Source: Caldifarciminota bacterium (lineage in GTDB: Bacteria > Hydrothermota > UBA3073). Taken from it: a stretch of 55,980 nt of DNA. The DNA is taken from positions 1-55,980 of the forward strand of contig JAGMCL010000042.1 of the NCBI GenBank assembly GCA_023129165.1. Direction: 5' to 3'. Below, piece by piece: positions 34,064 to 44,100 of this stretch (the first letter of the stretch is position 1; every line of letters starts with the position of its first letter). The position numbers and the translations under genes are program-made. A model generated the notes under the pieces. That model did not search any database. It saw only the letters and a program-made list of their open reading frames with translations, and had not been told where the DNA came from.

Positions 34064-35071
34064 ATGCGTAAATTTATTTTTATTCTTTTTCTCATCATTG
34101 CTTTTTCTGCGAGCGGAGAGGTTACAAAGGTTGGAACAACCGCTGCTCCATTTCTCACGATACCTGTGGGTCCACGGGCACTCGGAATGGGAGGTGCATT
34201 CGTATCCATTGCTGATGATGCCACTGCCATGTTCTGGAATGTGGCTGGAATTGGAAAACTTACTCATATTGAGGCTGTCTTAATACACACAAACTGGATT
34301 TTCGATACATACTTTGAATATGCAGGAGTGATAATTCCAGTCCCTGGTCTGGGCACTTTTGGTGCAAACTTTACCTATATGAATCTCGGTGAGATGGAAC
34401 AGACTACAGAGGCAGATCCTGATGGAAATGATATAAAATTTTCATGTGGGAGCTTCTCATTCGGTCTTGCCTTTGCAAGGCAACTTACAGATAGATTTTC
34501 CATTGGTATAAATGCAAAGTATATACAGGAAAACATAATGAATTGCAGTGCAACAGGATTTGCAATAGACATAGGAACCCTTTTCAGGACACAGTTCAAG
34601 GATGCAAGATTGGGCTTAAGCATATCAAACTTCGGTACCAAGATGCAGATGGCAGGGAACGACCTTCTTGTCCAACACGATATAGAACCCGGTATTTCTG
34701 GAAATAATCCATATATAAATGCCTTTCTCTCAACAGGAAGCTTTGACCTTCCTCTCATTTTAAGGGTTGGTTTATCCATCGATCTGATTAATACACCCAA
34801 AAACCTTCTCACACTGTCCTGTGATGCACTTCATCCAAATGACAATACCGAATCGTTAAACATTGGTACTGAATATGTATTTAATAATTTAATATCTCTT
34901 AGAGCAGGTTATAAGGCAATCTACAGGACAGACTCAGAAGAAGGATTTACATTCGGTGTAGGACTCTCTAAAGGATTCCCAGGCTTCTTGAGGTTTAAGG
35001 TTGATTATGCATATGAGCTTTTTGGAAGACTGAATGATGTTCAGAAGTTTGGCGTAGCAATGGAGTTTTAA
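34064..35071 (+). CDS. PorV/PorQ-family outer-membrane protein
   Basis: A 335-residue outer-membrane barrel of the PorV/PorQ (UPF0164) type. After the signal peptide (MRKFIFILFLIIAFSASG) comes the family hallmark KVGTTAAPFLTIPVGPRALGMGGAFVSIADDATAMFWNVAGI (residues about 19-60), then repeated amphipathic strands, ending in KFGVAMEF with terminal Phe. In Bacteroidetes PorV works with the type IX secretion system, shuttling cargo that carries a C-terminal sorting domain to its attachment partner. Six such cargo-like proteins lie in this cluster, which supports that role. The start at 34064 follows cgggggt; the next gene starts on the following base. Confidence 0.85.
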   Translation: MRKFIFILFLIIAFSASGEVTKVGTTAAPFLTIPVGPRALGMGGAFVSIADDATAMFWNVAGIGKLTHIEAVLIHTNWIFDTYFEYAGVIIPVPGLGTFGANFTYMNLGEMEQTTEADPDGNDIKFSCGSFSFGLAFARQLTDRFSIGINAKYIQENIMNCSATGFAIDIGTLFRTQFKDARLGLSISNFGTKMQMAGNDLLVQHDIEPGISGNNPYINAFLSTGSFDLPLILRVGLSIDLINTPKNLLTLSCDALHPNDNTESLNIGTEYVFNNLISLRAGYKAIYRTDSEEGFTFGVGLSKGFPGFLRFKVDYAYELFGRLNDVQKFGVAMEF

Positions 35072-36592
35072 ATGAGAAATATTGAGTATTTGATATTATT
35101 TAGTGTTATATTTATAATACCTAAAGCATCCCAAGCTTGGAGTGAGTATTATCCTGATTCAGCAGTTGTTATTGGAAGGTCTTACCATGGATTCGCAACT
35201 GGTCAAGTAGGTGGAAATCGTGTTGTTGTAAGAGATAGTAAAGGCTGTATACATGTGGTATTCCATACAGGCATTGGATACAACTATGCAGATAGCACTG
35301 AGATATACTATGTTTTTTCAAGTAATAATGGAATAGACTGGTCTGAACCTATAAATGTGAGCAGGACCGATAGTGCTTGTTCATTAGAACCCAGTCTTGC
35401 AATTGATAGTGAGGACTGTTTACATTGTGTATGGAAACAGTTTGTCACAGATACGACAATTCCAACTCAAGGTTACTATGACCTCTTTTATAGCAAATAT
35501 GATGGTATAATTTGGAGCGAACCGGTTAATATAAGTAATCTTCATTCGGTTTCTAATACTGGTGATTATTCTTCTTTGGTAATTGACAGTAACGATAATC
35601 TTCATGTAGTGTTTGATGTACCTAATGCAAAGGGAGATTGGGATATATTCTATACCAGTTATAACGGTACAACATGGAACGAGCCATATAATGTATCAGA
35701 CGATAATTATGATTCTGCTTTTCCTTGCCTGGCAATCGATTCAGGTGATACTCTCCATCTAGTATGGAGGAAAAGGATTACAAATCGACCTATTATGTAT
35801 AGCAAATATAATGGTGTATTATGGACACTTCCAATAGTGATAAGTGATAATTTTTTTGGATGTGGAGCTTGCATTACTGTAGACTCGAATAATGATAGAC
35901 ACGTTGTTTTCGGTGGAGATAATATATACTATACAAAGTATGAGACAGGTTCCTGGAGTTATCCAATAAATATAAGTAATAGTGATTCTGGCTCTTATAG
36001 AGGTAATATTTCTGTAGATACACTTGATAAACTTTATATAGTTTGGGAAGAAGGAGCAAACATATTTAGGGATATATATTTTATCACATTCAATGGTTCT
36101 TCATGGTCTGGACCAATGAATTTGACTCAGGACACAGTTGGTTCATACTGTCCTAAACTTGGTTACCCAGTATCATCTGATGGTGTAGACCTTATCTGGA
36201 CGAGTGGTCTTTGGTCTCAACGTCCTTATGATATTGTATACATGAGACTAAATGTGGTGCAGGGGATAGAAGAGGACCGAAATCTTGAGTCACGAATTGA
36301 GAACATCTTACTTTTTCAGAATAAGCCGAACCCCTTTATTCAGTTTACCGATGTAAGCTTCCAGATAACTACTACCGGAATGGAATCTTATCCAGTTCAA
36401 CTCAAGGTATACAATATAAATGGAAGAGAGATAAAAGAATTAGTAGATGGGTATAAATCTGCCGGATTACATTCGGTCTGGTGGGATGGAAAAGACAATA
36501 GAGGAAAAAATGTTGTAAATGGAATATACTTCTTAAGATTAAAGGTAGGAGAATTTTATGATGTAAAGAGGATGCTTTTAATAAGAGATTAA
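35072..36592 (+). CDS. Secreted beta-propeller-like (BNR-type) protein with sorting-type C-terminus
   Basis: A 506-residue secreted protein. After a signal peptide (ending near KASQA) five or six repeats follow, each about 50-60 residues, of the pattern Y.kYng..W..P.nis....p.laidS.d.lHvvw (for example FYSKYDGIIWSEPVNIS, MYSKYNGVLWTLPIVIS). This suggests a six-bladed propeller. The C-terminus (QNKPNPFIQFTDVSFQI, VYNINGREIKELVDG, WWDGKDNRG, NGIYFLRL) is the same sorting domain as in its neighbours. Sialidase catalytic residues are not recognisable, so binding rather than catalysis is likely. ATG directly follows the PorV-like stop (taaATG). Confidence 0.75.
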   Translation: MRNIEYLILFSVIFIIPKASQAWSEYYPDSAVVIGRSYHGFATGQVGGNRVVVRDSKGCIHVVFHTGIGYNYADSTEIYYVFSSNNGIDWSEPINVSRTDSACSLEPSLAIDSEDCLHCVWKQFVTDTTIPTQGYYDLFYSKYDGIIWSEPVNISNLHSVSNTGDYSSLVIDSNDNLHVVFDVPNAKGDWDIFYTSYNGTTWNEPYNVSDDNYDSAFPCLAIDSGDTLHLVWRKRITNRPIMYSKYNGVLWTLPIVISDNFFGCGACITVDSNNDRHVVFGGDNIYYTKYETGSWSYPINISNSDSGSYRGNISVDTLDKLYIVWEEGANIFRDIYFITFNGSSWSGPMNLTQDTVGSYCPKLGYPVSSDGVDLIWTSGLWSQRPYDIVYMRLNVVQGIEEDRNLESRIENILLFQNKPNPFIQFTDVSFQITTTGMESYPVQLKVYNINGREIKELVDGYKSAGLHSVWWDGKDNRGKNVVNGIYFLRLKVGEFYDVKRMLLIRD

Positions 36593-36603
36593 AAGGGAGT
36601 ATT

Positions 36604-38772
36604 ATGAGATTAAAACTGACAGCTATCATAGCACCAGCGATAATGCTGGTATCGAGTCTTTTTTCTTCCCCATTGGGCTGGAGACCTGATGTATATATAG
36701 GTAATCCCAGTGTCATATCCTATTCTATAGCAGGGGGTGAAGTCATACATATAGCCTGTTCAGATTATTATAATAATAAATGTGGCGGATTGCGCTATAA
36801 GAGATCGTTTGATGGCGGAATTGTATGGGAAACAGGAGGAAGTTTACCAAATGAAGGTAATTTTTCTATTCGACGATACAATCTCCATTTAGTAGCTGAG
36901 GAGGGATTATTGGGATTAACCTGGTATACAAAAGGAATAAACTCTTCTGGAGACATTATAAACTTTGTCAATTCTTACAATGGTGGAGATACCTGGAGTG
37001 ACCGCTACGATGTTGGGTGGGGAAGCAATAGTGTTCTTACCAGAGGGGATGGTTTGTTTCATACAGTCTGGGAAAGTAATAGAGTCTCCGAAAATAATTA
37101 CGAAATCTATTTCTCACAATCTACAGATAGTGGTGTTACCTGGGAGGCTCCCACAAATCCCAACCCGTTAGATGGTGCAATGAGGCTCACAGTAGCAGAC
37201 AGAAATTCCTGGCATCCAGCAATAGCAATTAATGATGCTGGAATACACGTAGTATGGGCTGATAATAGATCTCTTGATACAACCAACTATGAAATTTACT
37301 ACAACCAGTCACTTGATGGAGGGATAACATGGACACATGGTTTAACAGGATACCCACTGACAACAGAAATCGGTACTTCCGAGTTTCCTTCAATATCCAC
37401 TTACGGAAACAGTATAGTAATTGTCTGGCAGGATAACAGGAATGGACTGGATGAGATTTTCTTTAAACGTTCAACAGACAATGGTGTAAATTGGGAAACT
37501 GATACATATATCTCAACGGGACGCTGTCCTTCTATAACTTGCGATGAGGATGGTGTTCATATTGTATGGTCGGATGATGTTAGTGAAACTAATTCTGAGA
37601 TATTCTATATTAAATCAACTGACTGGGGAACCACATGGGAATCGGTTACAAGACTCACCTATGCAGAAGGTTCATCAGAATCTCCGAAGATAATAGCTGA
37701 TGACTGGGGTAGACACGTTATCTGGAAAGATTCCAGAGGTTATAATTCCCTTTACTATAAACAGAACGATATAATTCCACCATCTGCTCCAGCAGGTTTA
37801 TATGTAGATGCAATAGGTCTTTATCCTCGTTATGTCGCTGTTATATTCGATTGGCTCGATAATTCTGAACCAGATCTTGATGAGTACTATGCCTATAGAA
37901 GAATAGGTGGTCAAAGCTGGGAATGGAGAGGTTCGAGTTGTGAGAGTTACTGGCAGGATAATTGTAATTATGATACTCATTACTGGTATCACGTTACAGC
38001 GATTGATATAGCAAAGAATGAGAGTGCGGTTTCCAATATAGTTCATGTTTATGTCCCACGTCCAGGTTCTATGATGATTGGAGTGATAGGTAATATAACA
38101 CCTTCACCATATTTGGTTCAGCGAACAGGTTATAGAAACTGTGGAAATACACTTGAATATACTATTGATTATGACACAGAAGAATTAATATATAGATTCC
38201 AGAATCTTAACCCTCGAAAGGAATATCTTCTAACGATAATCCATTATAAAGAAGACACTCCCTGCATTCAATCACTCAGAATTGATAGTTTAACCCTTTT
38301 TGCTAACTTCTTGGTCACTAACAGACCGGGATTTAATGCAATATGGATACCTCAAGAAACATATGAGGATAGTATAATACAGGTAAACATTCATAAGGTG
38401 ACTGGTGATGATGTTGTAATATCTGAAATAATATTAGGTGAATTTGATGAGACATTTGAAATTTATGGCAGAAATGGTGGAGGAACCCAAACTGCTGGTA
38501 GTAATACACCTATTACTTATTATATATCTGTCTCTCCAAATCCAGCGAAGAATGACATGACAATCAGTTTTGGTATTCCGAGGGAAGAAAGGGTCTCTCT
38601 TAATGTTTATGATATAACTGGTAGGGAGGTAAAGAAACTTGTGGATAGTAAATTTGAAGCTGGTTATCATACTATAAAATTGAATCATATGAGTCTTCCC
38701 TCAGGTATCTATTTTGCAAGGCTTGTAACAGATGGGTTTAATGATACAAAAAAGATTGTTTTATTGAAATAA
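36604..38772 (+). CDS. Secreted Asp-box propeller protein with FN3-like and sorting-type domains
   Basis: A 722-residue secreted protein. Residues about 25-390 hold repeated Asp boxes: SFDGGIVWE, STDSGVTWE, SLDGGITWT, STDNGVNWE and STDWGTTWE, typical of sialidase-fold propellers. An FN3-like domain follows (about 395-480, starting PPSAPAGLYVDAIG). A beta-rich region comes next, then the C-terminal sorting domain (SVSPNPAKNDMTISFGIP, NVYDITGREVKKLVD, SGIYFARL, KKIVLLK). No catalytic Arg triad was recognised, so I do not call it a sialidase. It lies 11 bp after the previous gene and shares its layout. Confidence 0.75.
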   Translation: MRLKLTAIIAPAIMLVSSLFSSPLGWRPDVYIGNPSVISYSIAGGEVIHIACSDYYNNKCGGLRYKRSFDGGIVWETGGSLPNEGNFSIRRYNLHLVAEEGLLGLTWYTKGINSSGDIINFVNSYNGGDTWSDRYDVGWGSNSVLTRGDGLFHTVWESNRVSENNYEIYFSQSTDSGVTWEAPTNPNPLDGAMRLTVADRNSWHPAIAINDAGIHVVWADNRSLDTTNYEIYYNQSLDGGITWTHGLTGYPLTTEIGTSEFPSISTYGNSIVIVWQDNRNGLDEIFFKRSTDNGVNWETDTYISTGRCPSITCDEDGVHIVWSDDVSETNSEIFYIKSTDWGTTWESVTRLTYAEGSSESPKIIADDWGRHVIWKDSRGYNSLYYKQNDIIPPSAPAGLYVDAIGLYPRYVAVIFDWLDNSEPDLDEYYAYRRIGGQSWEWRGSSCESYWQDNCNYDTHYWYHVTAIDIAKNESAVSNIVHVYVPRPGSMMIGVIGNITPSPYLVQRTGYRNCGNTLEYTIDYDTEELIYRFQNLNPRKEYLLTIIHYKEDTPCIQSLRIDSLTLFANFLVTNRPGFNAIWIPQETYEDSIIQVNIHKVTGDDVVISEIILGEFDETFEIYGRNGGGTQTAGSNTPITYYISVSPNPAKNDMTISFGIPREERVSLNVYDITGREVKKLVDSKFEAGYHTIKLNHMSLPSGIYFARLVTDGFNDTKKIVLLK

Positions 38773-38796
38773 AATTAAATTAATACTGGAGGTGGT

Positions 38797-38826
38797 GTGG
38801 ATAAGAACAGGGTTTATCACCCGTGA
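38797..38826 (+). CDS. Possible 9-codon leader peptide
   Basis: A GTG codon with an excellent ribosome-binding site (ggaggtggt directly before it) opens a nine-codon frame (MDKNRVYHP, then TGA) between two surface-protein genes. The site is stronger than that of most real genes here. It may be a translated leader, a remnant of a lost gene, or chance; nothing else supports it. Confidence 0.2.
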   Translation: MDKNRVYHP

Positions 38827-38924
38827 ATATGGTTTCTTGTATTTTTATTCTGTGATACTCTCATAAATACAGTTTGAGTAAGTATAAAATTAAACGGTAT
38901 TTATGAGCAGAGAAGGGAGGATGT

Positions 38925-41027
38925 ATGTCAAAGAAGCTAAGTGCTGTCCTTATAATCCTGCTTATTGCAGGAATAGGATTTGCACAAAATACTGTAACGT
39001 TCAATATCAATATGAGCGTGCAGGCAGTAATGGGTACTTTCATTCCAGGAACTGACTCAGTTGTAGTAAGAGGAGGTACGGCACCACTTGATTGGGGTGG
39101 ATATGACAATCTACTCGTTGACCCTGAGGGTGATAGCATATACACCCTTACTCTCGACTTTGGTGTAGCTACAGGTACTGTTGAGTATAAGTATGTGATG
39201 AAGCCTGCAGGTGGGTCTGACGTCTGGGAGAGTGTAACCAACAGGACATTTGACCTGACTGGTAATCCGATAGTTCTTGATACTGTCTATTTCGACAACG
39301 TTTCTGGAGTTCCTGTCGAGGGAACGGTTATCTTCCAGGTTGACCTGAGAGTACAGGAGGCAGTGGGTAATTTTTTCCCTGGGGTTGACCATGCCACTGT
39401 AAGGGGTGCACCAGCTCCCCTCGCCTGGGAGGAATCATCAGCTCCTGAGATGCAGCCATGGGATACCATCTATACTGCTTCTGTAGACTTCAATATGCCT
39501 ATAGGTAGTGAGATTCAGTATAAATACCATATCTGTCCTGACTCACTCTGGGATAATGCAGAGGAGTATGATGGTACATGGGAAAGTGGTGACAATAGGA
39601 TTCTGCTTTATGAACCTGATGAAACTGGTTTTCAGATAGTTCCTCTAAGATATTTCGATGATGTTGGTCCTGAGGATATACTACTACAGGATGTTACAAC
39701 GATATATCGCGTGGATCTGGATCCTGTCTTCGATGCAATCGCTGATCAGGGATACTGGTTTGCTGATGGCGCCCTGGATACTGTCTACAGTGTTGATAGT
39801 ATGTATGTAGCAGGTGGCACCCCTCCTCTGCAGTGGGTATGGGACCTGCCTATCTATCCTGAGGAACTCAGGATGTATGATGATGGTGTAGACCCTGATG
39901 CAACTGCAGATGATACGGTCTATACAGCTGGAATTCTCTTCCCAACAGGTACTCAGAAGAGAATCGAGTATAAATATGGCGTAAATGGTCTTGATACAGA
40001 GGCAGGTTTTGCAATGAACCACTTCTGCTTCCTGGAAGACACAGGGGATACCTATCTACTACCACCCATGCTGTTTGGTTCGCTAACTCGTGACGTTACA
40101 CTAATTGATGATGTTGCAGAAGACGATGTGAACGGCGAACCTGTTTTGATAGGAGAACTTGTCACTGTAGAGGGTGTTGTAACTGTTGCTGACGAATTCA
40201 GTGCCCCCGGTTATATCCAACCAGTAGTAAATGGCAAGCAAACTGTCGGTGTAGCTGTATTTGATTACGATACATATAAAGCTTATGCAAAGGTTGGGGA
40301 CCATGTATTGATAGTAGGGACAGTTGCATTCTACAATGGACTGACCGAGATTGCAGATATTATCTCATATGAGATTAGAGATAGAGACGTCGCATACGAT
40401 ACTATCATCATAACCTGTGCTGACCTGGGTGACACTCTTGGTGAAGATTACGAGGGAAGACTGGTAAAGATATTGGGTGTAACAACATCGGATGAGTTCC
40501 CTGATGAAGGTAGCAACGCTAATATCACAATTACAGATGCTACAGGCAGTTGTACAATGAGAATAGATAAGGATACGGATATTGATGGAACCACCGCACC
40601 CACAGGGTTCTTCGATGTTGTGGGAGCTGTTTGCCAGTATGATTCAGACGCACCCTACTGGAGTGGATACCAGATAATGCCTCGCTTACTTGGTGATATT
40701 CTTGTAGGTATCGAGGAGGATGAGGATTATCCAAGTGTCTATGCACTCTCTCAGAATCGTCCAAATCCCTTCAATAAAACGACTACAATCAGCTATCAGT
40801 TACCTAAATCCGGGAATGTGACAATAGGTATTTATAATATACTTGGTGAAAAGATAGCTACACTGTTGGATGGACCAGCGAAAGCAGGTTCCCATAATGT
40901 CTACTGGAATAGAAAAGACAATAGAGGAAACATGGTAGCCAGTGGAATCTACTTCTGCAAGATGCAGGCAAGGACGGAATCAGATAGGCTATTTAAGACA
41001 ACAAGAAAACTCGTTGTGCTTGATTAG
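38925..41027 (+). CDS. Secreted protein with three starch-binding-like modules, an OB-fold-like domain and sorting-type C-terminus
   Basis: A 700-residue secreted protein without a catalytic domain. The signal peptide ends near FAQ (20). Three modules follow (about 22-125, 133-245, 255-385), each with V.f.i.m......F.pg.D.v.vrG...pl.W and a G..ieYKY strand, the pattern of CBM20/CBM48-like starch-binding domains. Residues about 395-590 resemble the bacterial extracellular OB-fold domain (LIGELVTVEGVVTV, YEGRLVKILGVT). The C-terminus is the shared sorting domain (SQNRPNPFNKTTTISYQLP, IYNILGEKIATLLDG, SGIYFCKM). It probably sticks starch to the cell surface. It lies just upstream of the surface amylase. 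Confidence 0.72.
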   Translation: MSKKLSAVLIILLIAGIGFAQNTVTFNINMSVQAVMGTFIPGTDSVVVRGGTAPLDWGGYDNLLVDPEGDSIYTLTLDFGVATGTVEYKYVMKPAGGSDVWESVTNRTFDLTGNPIVLDTVYFDNVSGVPVEGTVIFQVDLRVQEAVGNFFPGVDHATVRGAPAPLAWEESSAPEMQPWDTIYTASVDFNMPIGSEIQYKYHICPDSLWDNAEEYDGTWESGDNRILLYEPDETGFQIVPLRYFDDVGPEDILLQDVTTIYRVDLDPVFDAIADQGYWFADGALDTVYSVDSMYVAGGTPPLQWVWDLPIYPEELRMYDDGVDPDATADDTVYTAGILFPTGTQKRIEYKYGVNGLDTEAGFAMNHFCFLEDTGDTYLLPPMLFGSLTRDVTLIDDVAEDDVNGEPVLIGELVTVEGVVTVADEFSAPGYIQPVVNGKQTVGVAVFDYDTYKAYAKVGDHVLIVGTVAFYNGLTEIADIISYEIRDRDVAYDTIIITCADLGDTLGEDYEGRLVKILGVTTSDEFPDEGSNANITITDATGSCTMRIDKDTDIDGTTAPTGFFDVVGAVCQYDSDAPYWSGYQIMPRLLGDILVGIEEDEDYPSVYALSQNRPNPFNKTTTISYQLPKSGNVTIGIYNILGEKIATLLDGPAKAGSHNVYWNRKDNRGNMVASGIYFCKMQARTESDRLFKTTRKLVVLD

Positions 41028-41063
41028 GCAATCTCTATATAGACATTGAACTTGCATGTGGTG

Positions 41064-41092
41064 AGGAGGGGGAAGAAATACTTCCCCCTCCT
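41064..41092. terminator. Perfect 12-bp hairpin between starch-binding protein and amylase
   Basis: AGGAGGGGGAAG-aaata-CTTCCCCCTCCT forms an uninterrupted 12-bp stem with a 5-base loop 37 bases after the stop codon. No T-run follows, so it is not a classic intrinsic terminator. It may mark an mRNA end or protect the upstream message and lower amylase expression. A second, weaker hairpin (cccaccgctaaagcagtggg) lies at about 41126-41145. Confidence 0.5.
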
Positions 41093-41189
41093 ATTGGCAC
41101 AAATTGAATTTGTTTATAGTTAACCCACCGCTAAAGCAGTGGGCTACATAAAATTTGTTATTATTCTATCTGAAATAAATGGAGGTGAT

Positions 41190-44100
41190 ATGAAGGAATT
41201 CATGTTTATCCTTATGCTTCTTGCTCCTCCATTACTCTCTCAGGACCAGGCATGGTGGGAACCAGAAAATCCTTCTCCCGGGGATTCTGTAAGTATTTTT
41301 TATAATGTAAGACAGGGAACACTACCTGAGAGTAGCAGTTGGATTAAACTACACTGGGGCATAAATGGATGGGATGAGCCGCCAGAAGTTCTCTGGCCTC
41401 CAGGCACAACACCATGGGGAGATGGTCATGCTGTAGAATCACCTATGATGCAGGATAATGACACAATATGGTCTATATCACTTGAAACCAATCAATCAGT
41501 AGAAATTATAGATTTTGTTTTCCATAACAACCTTGATCAGTGGGACAACAACTCGGGACAGGATTGGCATATATACTTAGGTGAAATTCCATCGACAATT
41601 CCTGTAAGTTTCATTCTTGACACCCGCAGCTGTAATTTTTCGTATACAGGCTCATCCATATCCCAGGTAAATCTTGCTGGTTCATTCAATGGATGGTCAA
41701 CCACTGCAATGCCTATGATACAGATGGTCAATCCATATATTTGGCTGAGATGGGTTGACCTTGTTGAGGGAACACATGAATATAAGTTTGTCATTAATAA
41801 CTCAGTATGGACCACTGACCCTGATAATCCACATTATACAGGAGAATTTCAGAACGCAGTAATAATTGTAGAAAAGGACCCTAATCCAAAAATATATATA
41901 GACTCACCTCTTTGTGGTTCTGTATTCTATGACATCGATACCTTGAATATACATGCGTGGGTTACAGAAGGTGACGATGAAATACCTTTGGATGAGTCTA
42001 CAATTGTAGTAAAACTTGATAGTTTTCCTATCACACATACTTTTGACCCAGATTGCCTAACAATTACTGCAAATGTAAACGAAATATCTTATGGCCTCCA
42101 CTTAGCATCTATATCATTATCAGATACAGCTGGAAACTTTAGAGAAGAAACTTCTTCATTTGGCATATACCCTGAAGGAAGCGGGTATTATTCTGTAGAT
42201 GCCATATGTGATGAAAATTATTTATATCCTGTTTATATTCCTGAGGGTTCATCTGATATAATGGACATTAATATAAAAAAGAACATCGATTCGCTTGCGT
42301 TTACAGTTCGTGTAAGATATCTTTCAGAATACACAAAACTCGGAATACAAATTTCAACAACAGATGTTGCACCTGTGGTAGAGGTTCCCCCTCCTTTAGA
42401 AATGAAAACAAGAGAATGGAATGGTAATGGTATCTTCTTCACTATAATGGATACTTCCTCTCCATTTTTTAATCCCGATTTAGATAACAGAGTATATATC
42501 CAGAGATACCCACCTGTACTTGATGATTCCATAAATGTATTAATATCAGGAGATAGTCTGGTTTTCCAGATAGGTATCTCACTCCTTGAGGAAATTCTTG
42601 GCAGCTATAACGTTCCCTGGTACTTTTACCTATTTTCATTTATCCCTGACCTTGAGGCAGATTCATCAATAGGAGGAAGTGACCACTATATAGACCCGGA
42701 TATATATGACGTAATGTTTTTTGAGAACAGAGAACTTCAGGAGAAACTCCTTGCAAACTATATACCTGACGGTGAACTTGGTGGTCCAAGAATGGCATCC
42801 CTTGATGCGGTTGGAAGAGGGATTGAAGGGATAGAGGCATACGATATAGATAGCTCACTCTTTAATCCTGGACCGGTTGTTCGTCTTTTGACCCGAAGTG
42901 GTATCGTATATGATTCGATATATACAATTGATGGCACAATAAGTGACAACTCTATTGCAGAGGCGATTCTGACCATAAATGGAATGGATACTACGATATC
43001 TGTTACATCAGGCTTTTTCTCTGCATCCATATTACTTGATGAGGGAGATAATATCATATCCTGCAGGGCACAAAATAGCGAGGGATTCTTTGGCTTTTCA
43101 CCCTCAATAAATCTGGAATTGATCGTCGACCATAAACCAAAGGCAATTATTGATACGGTATTTTTTGTAGGTGAGAGCATCTTTGTTGCTGGAACCTCAA
43201 GTTATGACCCTGATGGAGATGGACTAACGTATCTCTGGTATCCTGATAGCCTTAATCCAGAGGAAATATTTTTTAGTGAACCAGAATCAGTCATTACATC
43301 ATTCTCTATACCCTCTACTAATGGTGAATACTATTTCAATCTGAGTGTAGAGGACCCTGATTCAAATCATGATTTTGCAAGAGCTTTTATTACAGTAAGT
43401 GACAGTGGAGTTAGTATAGCAGGTACTGACAGCATCTCAGAATGGCTTAGAAATGCAATTATATATGAAATTTTTGTCCAGTCATTCAGTGATAATGGTG
43501 ATTTTGATGCGATAAGTGAGAGGATAACTGAGATTAAAGACCTTGGGGTGAATTGTATATGGTTTATGCCCATAAATAAGAGTACATATACCAATGGATA
43601 CTCCGTTACGGATTACTACGGTATAAGGACAGATTATGGAACAGAAGAGGACCTGAGAGAATTCCTGTCACTTTGTAGAGATAATGGTATAAAGGTAATA
43701 ATTGACCATGTAGTAAATCACTGTTCGAACCAGCATCCCTGGATGATAGATGCACAGTGCTTTGGGGAATACTCTCACTTCTATCATAATTTTATGTGGG
43801 GTCCAGGTGGAAATTATTACTATACAGCAGGTGCTGATTTGCCTGATTTAAACTATGGAAATGAACACCTGAAGAAATACCTTCTTGATATGGCTGTGTA
43901 CTGGTTAAGTGAGTTTGACCTATATGGATTCAGGTGTGATATGGCATGGGCAGTAGAGAACAGAGACCCTGAATACTGGATAACCTGGAGAGAGATACTT
44001 AAATCAAAAAAGCCAGAAGCCTTCTTACTTGCTGAGGCAACTTCAACAAACTTCATATACTTTGACTCAAGATTTGATGCAGCCTATGATTGGAATCTAC

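Noticed and set aside
35072-38772. Propeller proteins as active sialidases
   Set aside because: Asp boxes are present, but the arginine triad and catalytic Glu/Tyr of sialidases could not be identified; Asp boxes occur in many non-enzymes.
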